Positions 44,208 through 53,273 of a stretch of 64,000 nt of DNA are shown piece after piece. Source of the DNA: Sporosarcina sp. Te-1. Its GTDB lineage: Bacteria; Bacillota; Bacilli; Bacillales_A; Planococcaceae. Location: positions 1,819,501-1,883,500 of the forward strand of contig NZ_CP071798.1 of the NCBI RefSeq assembly GCF_017498505.1, written 5' to 3'. The notes under the pieces were generated by a model, which was given only the letters and a program-made list of their open reading frames with translations, did no database searches and was not told the DNA's origin. A program made the translations under genes and the position numbers. The stretch's first letter is position 1. Every line of letters starts with the position of its first letter.

Positions 44208-44869
44208 TCCTGTTGACGGTCACTTGCTTTTTTATTATGGCAAAGCTGTATGCACGGCTCGCTTATTCGTTCTTAATTCCGGTTTTAACCTCTACCTTTT
44301 TGATCATTGTGATCCTTGTTGCTTTTCATGTTCCGTACGAGAGCTATATGGAAGGCGGCAAATGGATTAATTCACTTCTTGGCCCCGCGGTTGTAGCACT
44401 GGCATTTCCACTGTATAAGCAACGGGCGTTTTTAAGGAAGCACTTGTTTCTCATCGCAGGGAACGTGGCCATCGCCGGGCTCGTAGGTATGACTAGTGTA
44501 GCGTTGTTTTCAAAATGGTTTCATTTGAGCCACTCATTAAGCCTTTCTATTTTGCCTAAATCGGTGACCACCCCGGTCGCTATGGCGGTGGCTGACGGTT
44601 TGGGAGGCAGTGCGTCCATGGCGATTGTCGGTGTCATGATTGCAGGAATTTTCGGGGCCATGCTAGCTCCGTTCATCTTTCGCCTCTTCGGCGTGGAAAG
44701 CTCCGTCGGGAGAGGCATCGCCCTTGGCAGTGCCTCCCATGCATTAGGAACGTCAAAAGCTGCTGAATACAATGAGTTGGCGTTTTCCATGGGCTCTGTC
44801 TCCATGACACTAAATGCGATTTTGAGTTCGCTATTAGGCCCTGTTATTGCCTTATTGTTATTTAGTTGA
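44177..44869 (+). CDS. lrgB: LrgB family membrane protein
   Basis: A 230-residue LrgB protein with ten or so hydrophobic segments and the family stretches LPKSVTTPVAMAVADGLGG and GSASHALGTSKA. The ATG at 44177 follows GGAAGGAGG by seven bases; the longer frame has no such site. It forms a membrane unit with LrgA. Confidence 0.92.
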   Translation: MQQTLYALLMILLTVTCFFIMAKLYARLAYSFLIPVLTSTFLIIVILVAFHVPYESYMEGGKWINSLLGPAVVALAFPLYKQRAFLRKHLFLIAGNVAIAGLVGMTSVALFSKWFHLSHSLSLSILPKSVTTPVAMAVADGLGGSASMAIVGVMIAGIFGAMLAPFIFRLFGVESSVGRGIALGSASHALGTSKAAEYNELAFSMGSVSMTLNAILSSLLGPVIALLLFS

Positions 44870-44877
44870 TTATGAAT

Positions 44878-44917
44878 AAAAAAGAGTGCCGGAAATTGAT
44901 CCAGGCACTCTTTCTTA
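44878..44917. terminator. Bidirectional terminator after lrgB
   Basis: AAAGAGTGCC pairs with GGCACTCTTT around a 13-base loop, with T-rich flanks on both strands, between the convergent lrgB and permease genes. Confidence 0.88.
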
Positions 44918-44926
44918 TTCTCATCC

Positions 44927-46282
44927 TTATAACTCTGCCAAACTTTTCGGCTGCTTCTTAAATCCTTTCGTCGTTACGAGCGAATAGATGAGGCCAAGGC
45001 CAAGCCAGACAAATCCTACTTTCAACGTGGTGTGGGACAAATTGATAAATAGGTAGAAACAGATTAGAAAGCCAAAGCCGGGAATCAATAAATAACGGAC
45101 AATCTTCCGTTCTTTTTTGCGGAAAAAGTAATAGACGATGACCGATATGTTCACGAACATGAATCCCGTCAGTCCCCCAAAGTTCATCAATTCAGCGACT
45201 AAATTAATCGGCAAAAAGATGGCTCCGACTATGCTGATGCCGCACATCAATAAAATATTGTACATCGGCGTTTGATACTTCGGATGCAATCGTGTAAAGA
45301 ACTTTTTCGGAAGAACCTCGTCCCGTCCCATACTGAACATAAGCCTGGAAGCACTGGCTTGACCTGTCAAGCCGGCTGTAAACGTGGAGACAATGACAGC
45401 TACCGTGAACAAGGTCGCTAGCAATGCGCCGCCTGCCCGTTCTGCTACTTCAAATAATGCGGTATCTGTCGATTTGAAGCTCCCTACATCCGGCCAGACA
45501 AGCTGGGCTACATACGCTTGGGCGATAAAAATGATTCCTCCGATCAAACAGGAAAGCATAGCTGCTTTCCAAATATCTTGTTTCGGGTTTACCGCCTCTT
45601 CGGATAATGTCGTAATCGAGTCAAATCCCAAAAAAGAGAAGCAGGCAATCGCGGCCCCTGAGACGATCGCTCCGATTGCAAAGGTGTCACTGGCAAAAAA
45701 CGGCGTAATAGAAACTAAAGCGGAAGCCCCCTCTTCTACTGTGATCGCTTTTATGCAGAAGATCACAAAGATAGCGACGATGACACCCATGAATAATACG
45801 AGTATCCGGTTTGTCTTAGCGGCCATCTGCATGCCTAGGATATTAATGACCGTGATGACGCCGGCTATGATGAGCACCCAAACCCAATAGGGGATGACTG
45901 GTACCAACGCATTGGCATATGACGCTCCCATCATAAAGACAATTAGCGGGACCAAGACATAATCCATGAACATGGCCCAGCCAGCGAAGAAGCCCAAGTG
46001 AGGATTTATTGCCCGCTGCGTATATGTATAAGTGGATCCCGAAACAGGAAAAGCCGCAGCCATCCTTCCATAGCTATAGGCCGAGAACATCATGGCGAAC
46101 ATCGCGATTAAATAGGATAACGGCAACATTCCCCCAGTCAACTGGGATGCATAGCCATAAATGTAAGCTGGAGCGATCGGTGTCATAAAGGCGATTCCGT
46201 AAATGACCAGGTCCCTCAATTTCAGCACCCGTTTAAATTGTGGAGCCGCTTGATCTTGTGATGTATTTGGTATTGTCGTCAT
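44927..46282 (-). CDS. APC family amino acid permease under lysine riboswitch control
   Basis: A 451-residue permease with twelve helices and the APC core motifs (GIAFMTPIAPAYIYG near residue 29, SGSTYTYTQRAINPHLGFFAGW, FDSITTLSEEAVNPKQDI). It resembles PuuP/YhdG-type transporters. It starts 22 bases after a cysteine hydrolase gene, which is preceded by a lysine riboswitch, so its substrate is probably lysine or a lysine-derived amine or amide (inference from regulation). Confidence 0.85.
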   Translation of the reverse strand: MTTIPNTSQDQAAPQFKRVLKLRDLVIYGIAFMTPIAPAYIYGYASQLTGGMLPLSYLIAMFAMMFSAYSYGRMAAAFPVSGSTYTYTQRAINPHLGFFAGWAMFMDYVLVPLIVFMMGASYANALVPVIPYWVWVLIIAGVITVINILGMQMAAKTNRILVLFMGVIVAIFVIFCIKAITVEEGASALVSITPFFASDTFAIGAIVSGAAIACFSFLGFDSITTLSEEAVNPKQDIWKAAMLSCLIGGIIFIAQAYVAQLVWPDVGSFKSTDTALFEVAERAGGALLATLFTVAVIVSTFTAGLTGQASASRLMFSMGRDEVLPKKFFTRLHPKYQTPMYNILLMCGISIVGAIFLPINLVAELMNFGGLTGFMFVNISVIVYYFFRKKERKIVRYLLIPGFGFLICFYLFINLSHTTLKVGFVWLGLGLIYSLVTTKGFKKQPKSLAEL

Positions 46283-46304
46283 CTCGCCAGCCTCCTCTCT
46301 ATGT

Positions 46305-47015
46305 TTACACTAGAATATCTTGTTCTAATTGCTCTGCAATCAACTGAATCGTTTCTTCCGTGCTCATCACTTGGCAATAGATTTGATTCATAATCATGAT
46401 TTCCGCGTCATGCAGCTGTTTTGTTGCTGCGGCACAAGCATCCTCCACCAAAATCACTTCAAAGCCGGCATCTGCTAAACTGCGGACAGTGGAAGCGACG
46501 CACTGGTCAGTGACAACGCCCGTGCATACAACTGTTTCAATGCCCATATTGCGAAGCAGAAATTCATAGTTGGTTCCACTTAATACACTGTCTGTCGTTT
46601 TATTCACCACAATTTCATCGTCCAGCGGCTTCAGCTCCTCCACCATTTCCGCTCCCGGATCGCCTATTGGCAACAAAATATTGTTCCATCCCGGACGGCG
46701 CTGGACGGCTGAGCGATCACGGCCGTCTTTATGATGGCATGTGATGCGGCCAAACGTTACTTCCAGTTGATGGCTGCGGAAGAAGTCCAGCAGCTTTTTA
46801 TTGTTTGGCACAACGATGTCATCAATCCGATCAAAGAAATATTCCCACTTATCGAACATGCCCCGTTCACGGGCTAATTTTGCATCCAAGCCATCGCGGC
46901 TAATAAATTGATGTTGCATATCAACGACTAACAAAGCGGTCTTTGCGGGATCAATGGTCATTTTCCCTTCCTCTGTCGGTGCGAACTCGTAGTACAAGGT
47001 TTGTTGGTTTTCCAT
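46305..47015 (-). CDS. Isochorismatase-like cysteine hydrolase (amidase)
   Basis: A 236-residue cysteine hydrolase with the catalytic triad D32 (VVDMQ), K139 (VVNKTTDSVLSGTNYE) and C172 (GVVTDQCVASTVR). Members include nicotinamidase, N-carbamoylsarcosine amidase, ureidoacrylate amidohydrolase and biuret hydrolase. The ATG at 47015 has GGAGG eight bases upstream. It is the first gene after a lysine riboswitch and its terminators, and is co-transcribed with the permease gene, suggesting that it hydrolyses an amide or carbamoyl form of lysine or a lysine breakdown product. This has not been described to my knowledge. Confidence 0.85.
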   Translation of the reverse strand: MENQQTLYYEFAPTEEGKMTIDPAKTALLVVDMQHQFISRDGLDAKLARERGMFDKWEYFFDRIDDIVVPNNKKLLDFFRSHQLEVTFGRITCHHKDGRDRSAVQRRPGWNNILLPIGDPGAEMVEELKPLDDEIVVNKTTDSVLSGTNYEFLLRNMGIETVVCTGVVTDQCVASTVRSLADAGFEVILVEDACAAATKQLHDAEIMIMNQIYCQVMSTEETIQLIAEQLEQDILV

Positions 47016-47072
47016 AATAAATTCCTCCATTTCACAGCCGGTATGGACTGCATTTTAGTAATCAAGAAATAC

Positions 47073-47106
47073 AAAAAGGAGATTCTTCATGTGCTAAAGA
47101 ATCTCC
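47073..47106 (-). terminator. Second terminator in the lysine-riboswitch leader
   Basis: On the minus strand GGAGATTCTT pairs perfectly with AAGAATCTCC around a nine-base loop, followed by five U residues, 58 bases before the cysteine hydrolase start. Confidence 0.85.
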
Positions 47107-47115
47107 AAAGGCAAT

Positions 47116-47162
47116 AAAAAAAGACTATATCTTTCCCAAAGAAATCGGAAAATGATGCAGTC
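47116..47162 (-). terminator. First terminator in the lysine-riboswitch leader
   Basis: GACTGCATCATTTTCC can pair with GGGAAAGATATAGTC (one mismatch, one bulge), followed by seven U residues. It lies directly downstream of the aptamer, the expected position for the ligand-controlled terminator. Confidence 0.75.
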
Positions 47163-47194
47163 ATCCCAGATTCCTCGCCTTTATATCTCAAGTG

Positions 47195-47373
47195 GAGATA
47201 GCACAACTTAATAAATCGGCAAATTTATTAAGACAGTCCTGCAATTATTCATTACAGGCCCAGTACATAATGGCGAGAACTCATTACATACTTCGGCGAT
47301 ATTTCCTTCTTCATAGCTTCTACGTCTTCCCGGACTCCGCTATGCGCTAATAAATATCGCGCCTCTACCTCAC
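47195..47373 (-). ncRNA. Lysine riboswitch (L-box)
   Basis: On the minus strand the aptamer shows GAGGTAGAGGCGC at its 5' end, GAAGAAGGAAATATCGCCGA in the middle (CGCCGAAG core), then TACTGGGCCTG, GCAGGACTGTC and the closing CTATCTC. P1 is formed by GAGGTAG with CTATCTC. This order and these cores match the lysC leader of Bacillus subtilis. It regulates the cysteine hydrolase and permease genes. Confidence 0.93.
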
Positions 47374-47410
47374 CTGCGTCAGCAGCGAGGTCTATTAAAT
47401 TATAGGTATC

Positions 47411-47440
47411 ATTCTAGTACTCGTGTCCTCCAGGTGTCAA
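47411..47440 (-). promoter_or_regulatory. Promoter of the lysine-riboswitch operon
   Basis: TTGACA (47435-47440), an 18-base spacer and TAGAAT (47411-47416) on the minus strand; the transcript would start near 47404, about 30 bases before the aptamer. Confidence 0.8.
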
Positions 47441-47546
47441 TGTATTTTTTTACCACAACTCAAGATTTCAAACAATAACTCAATCATCGGCAACGATAAA
47501 AAAACCGCTCTGTCCCTTACTCCAACAGGTATTCAAGTGATATGAG

Positions 47547-47583
47547 TAGAGTGCTTAAAAAATTTCAAGCACTCTATTTTTTT
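47547..47583 (+). terminator. Hairpin with T run between two minus-strand operons
   Basis: AGAGTGCTT pairs with AAGCACTCT around a ten-base loop, followed by seven T residues on the plus strand. It lies 20 bases past the stop of the enolase gene (minus), for which it would lack a U tract. It may still end that transcript, or terminate antisense RNA. Confidence 0.55.
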
Positions 47584-47602
47584 ATCTCAAAGCAAAAGCT
47601 CG

Positions 47603-48718
47603 TCAATTCAGTTCAATTTTCACATAGTCACTTGTTAATTTTTTTAGGATGGATTCATTTACTTCAATACCAAGACCTGGACGTTTGGAAAGGTGGACAA
47701 ATGGAATTTGGAAATCCAATTCTGCCACGTCCTCGCTGAACATCAATGGACCGACAAGTTCATTGCTCTTTATCCGTTTCTTGGCCGTGGATAAGTGCAA
47801 CCCTGCAGCAGATGCAATAGCAGATTCAACCATGGAACCGACCTGGCATGTATACCCTGCAAGCTGGGCTTGGTGGACAATATGGGTAGCTGGATAAATG
47901 CCGCCGCATTTCATCAGCTTGATGTTAACCATATCCACTGCCCGTTTCACAGTAATTTCGTTCATTTCCTTATCGCCATGAAGACCTTCGTCGATCATGA
48001 CGGGAATGGATGTCTTTTGTTTTATTTCCGCTAAACCGTCAATATCCGTCGCGATGACCGGCTGTTCTATCCAATCAATATGGCAGTCCGTAATTCGCTG
48101 AAGAACATACATCGAATCCGCGCTAGTCTCCCATCCTTGGTTGGCGTCCACCTTCAACGCAACTTCAGGTCCTACTGCATCTCGAACTGCACGAATGCGC
48201 GCCACATCAAGACGTTTATCTGTCCCCACCTTCAGTTTCAAGGTCGTGTAACCTTCCGCAACTGCCTGCTTCGCTTTATCAGCCATTTCCGCGGGCGACA
48301 GGATACTGATGACTTTGGGAAGCTCCAGCTTGTCATAATAGCGTCCCCCCAGCAAATTATAGACTGGTTGATTTGCTGCTTTTCCCATAAGATCATAACA
48401 AGCGATATCCAGTGCCGCTTTTGCAGTTGTCGCGCCTAAGATCGTTTGATTCATCTTGTCATGGATTTTCTCGATGTCGAATGGATTTTCTCCGAGAACA
48501 ACGGTTGCCAAAGTCTTGCTCAGCACCGCAAAGACACTTTCCCATGTTTCACCTGTTACGTGCTCATCAGGCGTTCCTTCTCCATACCCCACAAGTCCAT
48601 TGTCCGTTTGCAGTTTCACGATGATCGACGGCATATCCTTGTACGTATGGTAACTGACGATGAATGGGTCGATAAGAGAAAGCCGGATAGCAAAGACCTC
48701 AACGGATATAATTTTCAA
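47603..48718 (-). CDS. Enolase-superfamily (muconate-lactonizing subgroup) enzyme, probable epimerase/racemase
   Basis: A 371-residue protein with K161-x-K163, metal ligands D191, E218 and D243, and K267 of the second acid-base lysine, so both racemase lysines are present. It differs from the enzyme at 1291 and from typical L-Ala-D/L-Glu epimerases. The four-base overlap with an M20 amidohydrolase gene and a YfcC-type transporter gene upstream suggest epimerisation of an imported dipeptide or N-acylamino acid before hydrolysis. It is the last gene of the operon. Confidence 0.83.
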   Translation of the reverse strand: MKIISVEVFAIRLSLIDPFIVSYHTYKDMPSIIVKLQTDNGLVGYGEGTPDEHVTGETWESVFAVLSKTLATVVLGENPFDIEKIHDKMNQTILGATTAKAALDIACYDLMGKAANQPVYNLLGGRYYDKLELPKVISILSPAEMADKAKQAVAEGYTTLKLKVGTDKRLDVARIRAVRDAVGPEVALKVDANQGWETSADSMYVLQRITDCHIDWIEQPVIATDIDGLAEIKQKTSIPVMIDEGLHGDKEMNEITVKRAVDMVNIKLMKCGGIYPATHIVHQAQLAGYTCQVGSMVESAIASAAGLHLSTAKKRIKSNELVGPLMFSEDVAELDFQIPFVHLSKRPGLGIEVNESILKKLTSDYVKIELN

Positions 48719-49875
48719 TTCCCTGCCCCCTCCTTCATGTAATCCAGCAGACTCGTTGTGAATAAATCAACACCCAATGCAAGCATCTCTTCATCGATAT
48801 CAAATTTAGGATGGTGATGGCCGTAAGGGTGCGAGTCTTTGCCAATTCCGATAAAAATATAGGATGAAGGGATTTCTGTTGAGTAATAAGCAAAATCTTC
48901 ACTCCCCATAATTCCCTCAATTCGATGTACCCGTTCGTCCCCTACTAGAGACTTTGCCTGCTTCTCCATAAATGCTGTCAGTTGGATATCATTCAAGAGT
49001 GGCGGATCGCCATGCTCATATACCAGTTCATAGGCTGCGCCGTGTGCATTACAAATCCCCTCAACAATCGCTTCGAAACGTTGTCGTATCAAGAGTGACG
49101 TTTCTTTATTGAAATACCGGACAGTTCCAGAAGCCACAGCCGTGTCAGGGATGACATTATAATTTGAACCGGAATGCAATTCTCCGATACTGAGCACCGC
49201 TTCTTCCTTCGGATCCAGGCTGCGGCTCACAATGGTATGGAGCTGCGTAATGATGGTCGAGATGATTAATGTGGGGTCGATGGTCTGCTGAGGCATTGAG
49301 CCATGTCCGCCCTTCCCTTTAATCGTGATGGAGAAACGGTCGGCACCTGCCATCGCCGCCCCTTCGCGTATACCAATGATCCCTGACGGAATGGGCTGCC
49401 ATAGATGATAGCCGAAGATCGCATCCATTCCTTCCAGAAGATTAGCAGCGACCAATTCCATTGCCCCGCCTGGAAGCTCCTCTTCCGCGTGTTGGAAAAT
49501 CAGCAGGATCGTCCCGTTAATCACATCCTTCTTCGTGACGAGGACCTTCGCCACGCCAAGAAGAATTGCCATATGGCCATCGTGCCCGCAAGCATGCATG
49601 ATATTCCTGGTTTTCGATGCAAATGGCAAACCGGTCTCTTCCTGAATCGGCAGAGCATCCATATCCGCACGGATTCCAATTACCTTGCCTTCTCCGTTCC
49701 CTTTGATGATCCCTATAACGTCCTTTCCAGTCAGAGAAAACGTATCGATCCCCAGCTCATGAAGCTGCTGTGCAATATACGCTTTCGTCTCATTCTCTTG
49801 ATGCGAAAGCTCCGGATGCTGATGTAAATAACGACGTTGTGCAATAACCCAATTCACTAGCTCTTGTTGTTTCAA
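48715..49875 (-). CDS. M20 family amidohydrolase (hippurate hydrolase/N-acyl-amino-acid deacylase-like)
   Basis: A 386-residue M20D hydrolase with HQHPELSHQE-like start, ACGHDGHMAILLG, FQHAEEELPGGA and IMGSEDFAYYS. These are the metal and catalytic stretches of amidohydrolases that cleave acylated amino acids. The TTG start at 49875 is used because AGAGGTGG lies eight bases upstream; an ATG 21 bases earlier has none. It forms an operon with the transporter gene before it and the enolase gene after it. Confidence 0.85.
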   Translation of the reverse strand: MKQQELVNWVIAQRRYLHQHPELSHQENETKAYIAQQLHELGIDTFSLTGKDVIGIIKGNGEGKVIGIRADMDALPIQEETGLPFASKTRNIMHACGHDGHMAILLGVAKVLVTKKDVINGTILLIFQHAEEELPGGAMELVAANLLEGMDAIFGYHLWQPIPSGIIGIREGAAMAGADRFSITIKGKGGHGSMPQQTIDPTLIISTIITQLHTIVSRSLDPKEEAVLSIGELHSGSNYNVIPDTAVASGTVRYFNKETSLLIRQRFEAIVEGICNAHGAAYELVYEHGDPPLLNDIQLTAFMEKQAKSLVGDERVHRIEGIMGSEDFAYYSTEIPSSYIFIGIGKDSHPYGHHHPKFDIDEEMLALGVDLFTTSLLDYMKEGAGN

Positions 49876-49901
49876 AACTTTATTCCACCTCTTCATTCAA
49901 T

Positions 49902-51293
49902 TTATGAAAACCCAATAACATGGGCAACTGTTACGAAAATGGCTCCTAATACGTAATGGATGATGATCAATGGGAAAATCCATTTTACCCATTTTGACCA
50001 AGGGATTCTTGCCAGCGCAAGGCCCGCCATGAAATAGCCGGATGTCGGCGTGAAAATGTTTGATATCCCGTCACCAAACTGGAATGCTAAGACAGCCGTC
50101 TGCCGCGATACGCCAACCAAATCAGAGAGCGGCGCCATGATCGGCATGGTCAATGCGGCCTGACCGCTGCCAGACGGAATAATGTAATTCAATAAGCATT
50201 GGACAACATACATGCCGAATGCTGCCAGAACCGACGGCAGCTCGCCGATTGTAGAAGCAAAGCCGTATAAAATCGTATCCATAATTGCGCCATCCTGCAG
50301 TACAACGAGAATGGCGTTCGCAACGCCGACAACAAGCGCTCCCATTACCAAAACACGGCAGCCTTCGATAAACGACTCTGCAATGGTGTCGAACTTCATC
50401 TTTCCGACAAGTCCCATTACAATACCCATCAATAAAAATAGTCCGGCAATTTCCGTCAAATACCATCCGTACTTAATAACACCGATTGCAAGCCCTACCA
50501 AGGTCGCCAAAAGAATAAGAAAGATAATCTTATGGCGGGTCGTCATTTCCTCCATTTTGGCGGTTTGCTCGAAATCCTGTACTGTTCCATACAGCACACT
50601 TTTTGTCGGATCCGCCTTCACCTTTTTTGCATATCGCATGACATACCAAATACTCACACTTAAGAAGATGACCCATAAAACAATACGGAAACCAAGTCCC
50701 GAGAAAATCGGCAGCTCTGCAATCCCTTGGGCAACACCGACTGTAAACGGATTCATAAAAGCCGCTGTAAAGCCCGCGGAGGTTCCTAATAACACGATGG
50801 CCGCTCCGACAAGGGAATCGTAACCGATTAACACCATTAAAGGCACAAGAATTGTGATGTATGGAATGGTCTCTTCAGCCAATCCGAGCATAGCGCCAGA
50901 TAGCGCAAAAAACGTCATCAGAATTGGTATTAACCAATGTTCTCTGCCGCTCATTTTCTTTGAGATTGTCCCGACAGCAGCTGAAATCGCTCCCGTCGCG
51001 TGTAAGATACCGAAAGATCCACCCACGATGAATATATAAAAGATAATTCCCGCAGAATTCAACATCCCTTTATGAATTGATTGGAAAATGCCTAAAAAGC
51101 TAGTAGGCGTTGACTCAACGGAATGATATGTTCCATCGACAACAATTGTCCGATTATTCTCATCCACCGTAGTTTCATATTGTCCTGCAGGCACGATATA
51201 TGTAGCAATCGCCGCCACGATAATAATCGCAAACAAGATAACATACACATGCGGTACATGGAACTTCCCTCTTACTTTCTCTTTATTCCCCAT
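49902..51293 (-). CDS. YfcC/AbgT-like C4-dicarboxylate or peptide transporter
   Basis: A 463-residue membrane protein with about twelve helices and the YfcC-family stretches FHVPHVYVILFAIIIVAAIATYIVPAG, GSFGILHATGAI, EETIPYITILVPLM and PSGSGQAALTMPIMAPLSDL. The family carries dicarboxylates, arginine or peptides. The ATG at 51293 has AGGGGGG six bases upstream; an upstream extension is rejected. It heads the operon with an M20 hydrolase and an enolase and is probably their importer. Confidence 0.85.
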   Translation of the reverse strand: MGNKEKVRGKFHVPHVYVILFAIIIVAAIATYIVPAGQYETTVDENNRTIVVDGTYHSVESTPTSFLGIFQSIHKGMLNSAGIIFYIFIVGGSFGILHATGAISAAVGTISKKMSGREHWLIPILMTFFALSGAMLGLAEETIPYITILVPLMVLIGYDSLVGAAIVLLGTSAGFTAAFMNPFTVGVAQGIAELPIFSGLGFRIVLWVIFLSVSIWYVMRYAKKVKADPTKSVLYGTVQDFEQTAKMEEMTTRHKIIFLILLATLVGLAIGVIKYGWYLTEIAGLFLLMGIVMGLVGKMKFDTIAESFIEGCRVLVMGALVVGVANAILVVLQDGAIMDTILYGFASTIGELPSVLAAFGMYVVQCLLNYIIPSGSGQAALTMPIMAPLSDLVGVSRQTAVLAFQFGDGISNIFTPTSGYFMAGLALARIPWSKWVKWIFPLIIIHYVLGAIFVTVAHVIGFS

Positions 51294-51344
51294 TTTATTC
51301 CCCCCTATTTTTACACGTCGGTATATAGACGCTAACTTGGAACA

Positions 51345-51392
51345 ATAGTATCGGAAATTAAAAAAATAGTCAATAATTATTTTGACTATTTT
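51345..51392 (-). promoter_or_regulatory. Promoter with overlapping inverted repeat upstream of the YfcC-type operon
   Basis: On the minus strand TTGACT (51368-51373), a 17-base spacer and TACTAT (51345-51350) form a promoter. The -35 lies in an inverted repeat AAAATAGTCA-N10-TGACTATTTT (51363-51392), which could be the operator of the adjacent regulator or a terminator of its gene. Confidence 0.7.
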
Positions 51393-51415
51393 AAATCGGG
51401 GGACCTTTTCATTAT

Positions 51416-52732
51416 TTAAGAATAGGAGAGAGGGAGATGTAACCGGTAGATGGATCGGGGACGTCCATTTTGAAAAGGTTGCTCTTCCCCTATGACTTCC
51501 AGCCACCCAACATCCATATACTTCTTTAACATTCGTTCCGCACTGCGCTTCGTAATGCCGAAATAGTCTGCGATATCCCCAGAGGTGAAACGATTGACTG
51601 GTCTGGATTTCAGAAACTGAATCATTTTAATTACATTCATCACACTAATTTTTAGTGTTTTAGCCGATAGGATGATCTGCTCGTCATTCGTTGACAAGAC
51701 ATGTTGGTCCATCGTATCTTGCGGGTTGATCACGGTTTTATCCTCCGTGACAACGATGAAGGAATGAGCCGCTTCCTGTTTTTGAGCATAGGCCAACGCA
51801 ATCGTGGCATTATTTTTCGCATCCACCAGAGTCAAACCAAACCCTGATCCGAGATGTAGATACACCGATAACTGTTCAGCAATGGAAAGAACGGGATCCA
51901 GCAATTCCAAATGCTCCATTAGAAATTCGATGCCCCCTCTTGTTCCATAGAAAACAAAGGATTCCGATGTCAACTGCTGAACGGTGCCATTGACTTGTTT
52001 GGCCAATTCCTGTAATCCGGTGAAAAGGGGCTCCAAATCACTTGGAGATATATCATGTTCCTTCTCCTTAGGAGAAATGGCCATCGTACTGACCGCTACT
52101 TGAGAAAGCTCCGTTTTCTGGAGGATTCCCGCATGTTTTGCATCCTTTAACGCATCCAAAATTGTCTTTTCCGCATCCACCATCCGTAAACTGGGAACTC
52201 CTAGATGAACGAGCTGATCGTATACTGCATGGATACTGGTAATCGCAAGATCCGTTTTTCCGGCCTTCCACCATCCTAAATGAAAATCAAGGATCGGGTT
52301 CATCTGAAACGCCTTGCTCTTATCCGTTTTAACCCATGCAAAATCCGTAACATACTTCGGTTCGGGATCTATTTGCAATTGCTCAATAATAATGTCCAAA
52401 TCCTGTTGATCAGGCAGGTCGATTGAGATTCTGTCCAGACTCGCAAGCCGGTGATGTACTACAGATAACAACGTCAATGAAACGTTCAGTTCATTATCGG
52501 CAATATAGACAGCCGGCTTATCGAATGTCTGCACCAATCGTTCCGCATGGACATAGGGAAGAATTCCAGAGAATAAATAGACATCACAATGGGTCGCTTG
52601 CGGCAACAGCTCCTCCAGATCTGCTACTGTCCGATAACAAAATGCTTGTATCTCAATCTGCTCAATCCGTTTTTCATACCGCTTCACTAAGGTCACTGTC
52701 TCTTCTGAACCGAATAATGCAATGGTAATCAA
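51416..52732 (-). CDS. Winged-helix regulator with sensory domain of the YfcC-type operon
   Basis: A 438-residue protein. Residues 1-120 look like a Rossmann-type sensor domain, about 220-360 has a GGDEF-like degenerate fold (LGSGFGLTLVDAKNNATIALAYA), and residues 375-438 form a winged helix (FTSGDIADYFGITKRSAERMLKKYMDVGWLEV). The TTG start at 52732 follows GGAGGG by nine bases; the ATG between gives only three codons. It lies directly upstream of the transporter/M20/enolase operon and probably controls it. I do not recognise the exact family. Confidence 0.7.
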   Translation of the reverse strand: MITIALFGSEETVTLVKRYEKRIEQIEIQAFCYRTVADLEELLPQATHCDVYLFSGILPYVHAERLVQTFDKPAVYIADNELNVSLTLLSVVHHRLASLDRISIDLPDQQDLDIIIEQLQIDPEPKYVTDFAWVKTDKSKAFQMNPILDFHLGWWKAGKTDLAITSIHAVYDQLVHLGVPSLRMVDAEKTILDALKDAKHAGILQKTELSQVAVSTMAISPKEKEHDISPSDLEPLFTGLQELAKQVNGTVQQLTSESFVFYGTRGGIEFLMEHLELLDPVLSIAEQLSVYLHLGSGFGLTLVDAKNNATIALAYAQKQEAAHSFIVVTEDKTVINPQDTMDQHVLSTNDEQIILSAKTLKISVMNVIKMIQFLKSRPVNRFTSGDIADYFGITKRSAERMLKKYMDVGWLEVIGEEQPFQNGRPRSIYRLHLPLSYS

Positions 52733-52934
52733 TACGCCATACCCTCCTTCAAGATTTCCCATGTGAGACGCTTGTCCTTCACATGACGATAAATCTTAAA
52801 TCGTTTTCCAAACTCAAGACATGTACAGAAATCATAACACACCTCCATTAATTTCGAAGTCGAAGTTTCATCCAATATATTGCGAATGATTTTGAACATC
52901 CGACTCATGATATGAAAAAGGAGAGAGATCATTT

Positions 52935-53255
52935 GTGAAAAAAATAATCTTAGCTTTTGGTTTGATACTTCCTTTAGCAGTGACAATCCACCATGCACTC
53001 GAAATTCGAGCCGAAGCACCTGCCTACACAAAATGGGGACGAGTCGCCATGAAAGAAACTCAGTCTAGATATCCCCATGCAAGCATTGTTGACTATTGGC
53101 ATATCGGAAGCAAATCTGAAAACAATACAACCGAAGAGAGGTTCAAGCTATGGTTAAAAGAAGACCATCGTGAATTCGGTGTATTTGTAACCATTATTTA
53201 TTTGACCGAGACAGGAACAATAATAGACATCGAGTTCCGTGAAACTGAACTATGA
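52935..53255 (+). CDS. Small secreted DUF3889 (YqzG/YhdC-like) protein
   Basis: A 106-residue protein with a signal peptide (KKIILAFGLILPLAVTIHHALEIRA) and a compact mature part with WGRVAMKETQSRYPHASIVDYWHIG and FGVFVTIIYLTETGTI, matching DUF3889. The function is unknown. The start is GTG at 52935 after AAGGAGAG. It is a single gene between the regulator and a kinase-like gene. Confidence 0.75.
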   Translation: MKKIILAFGLILPLAVTIHHALEIRAEAPAYTKWGRVAMKETQSRYPHASIVDYWHIGSKSENNTTEERFKLWLKEDHREFGVFVTIIYLTETGTIIDIEFRETEL

Positions 53256-53273
53256 TAGTGACCGACATTTGAT

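Noticed and set aside
47067..47095. Eleven-codon leader peptide in the lysine-riboswitch leader
   Set aside because: The possible ribosome site is twelve bases away and inside the terminator stem; there is no lysine codon run that would suggest attenuation.
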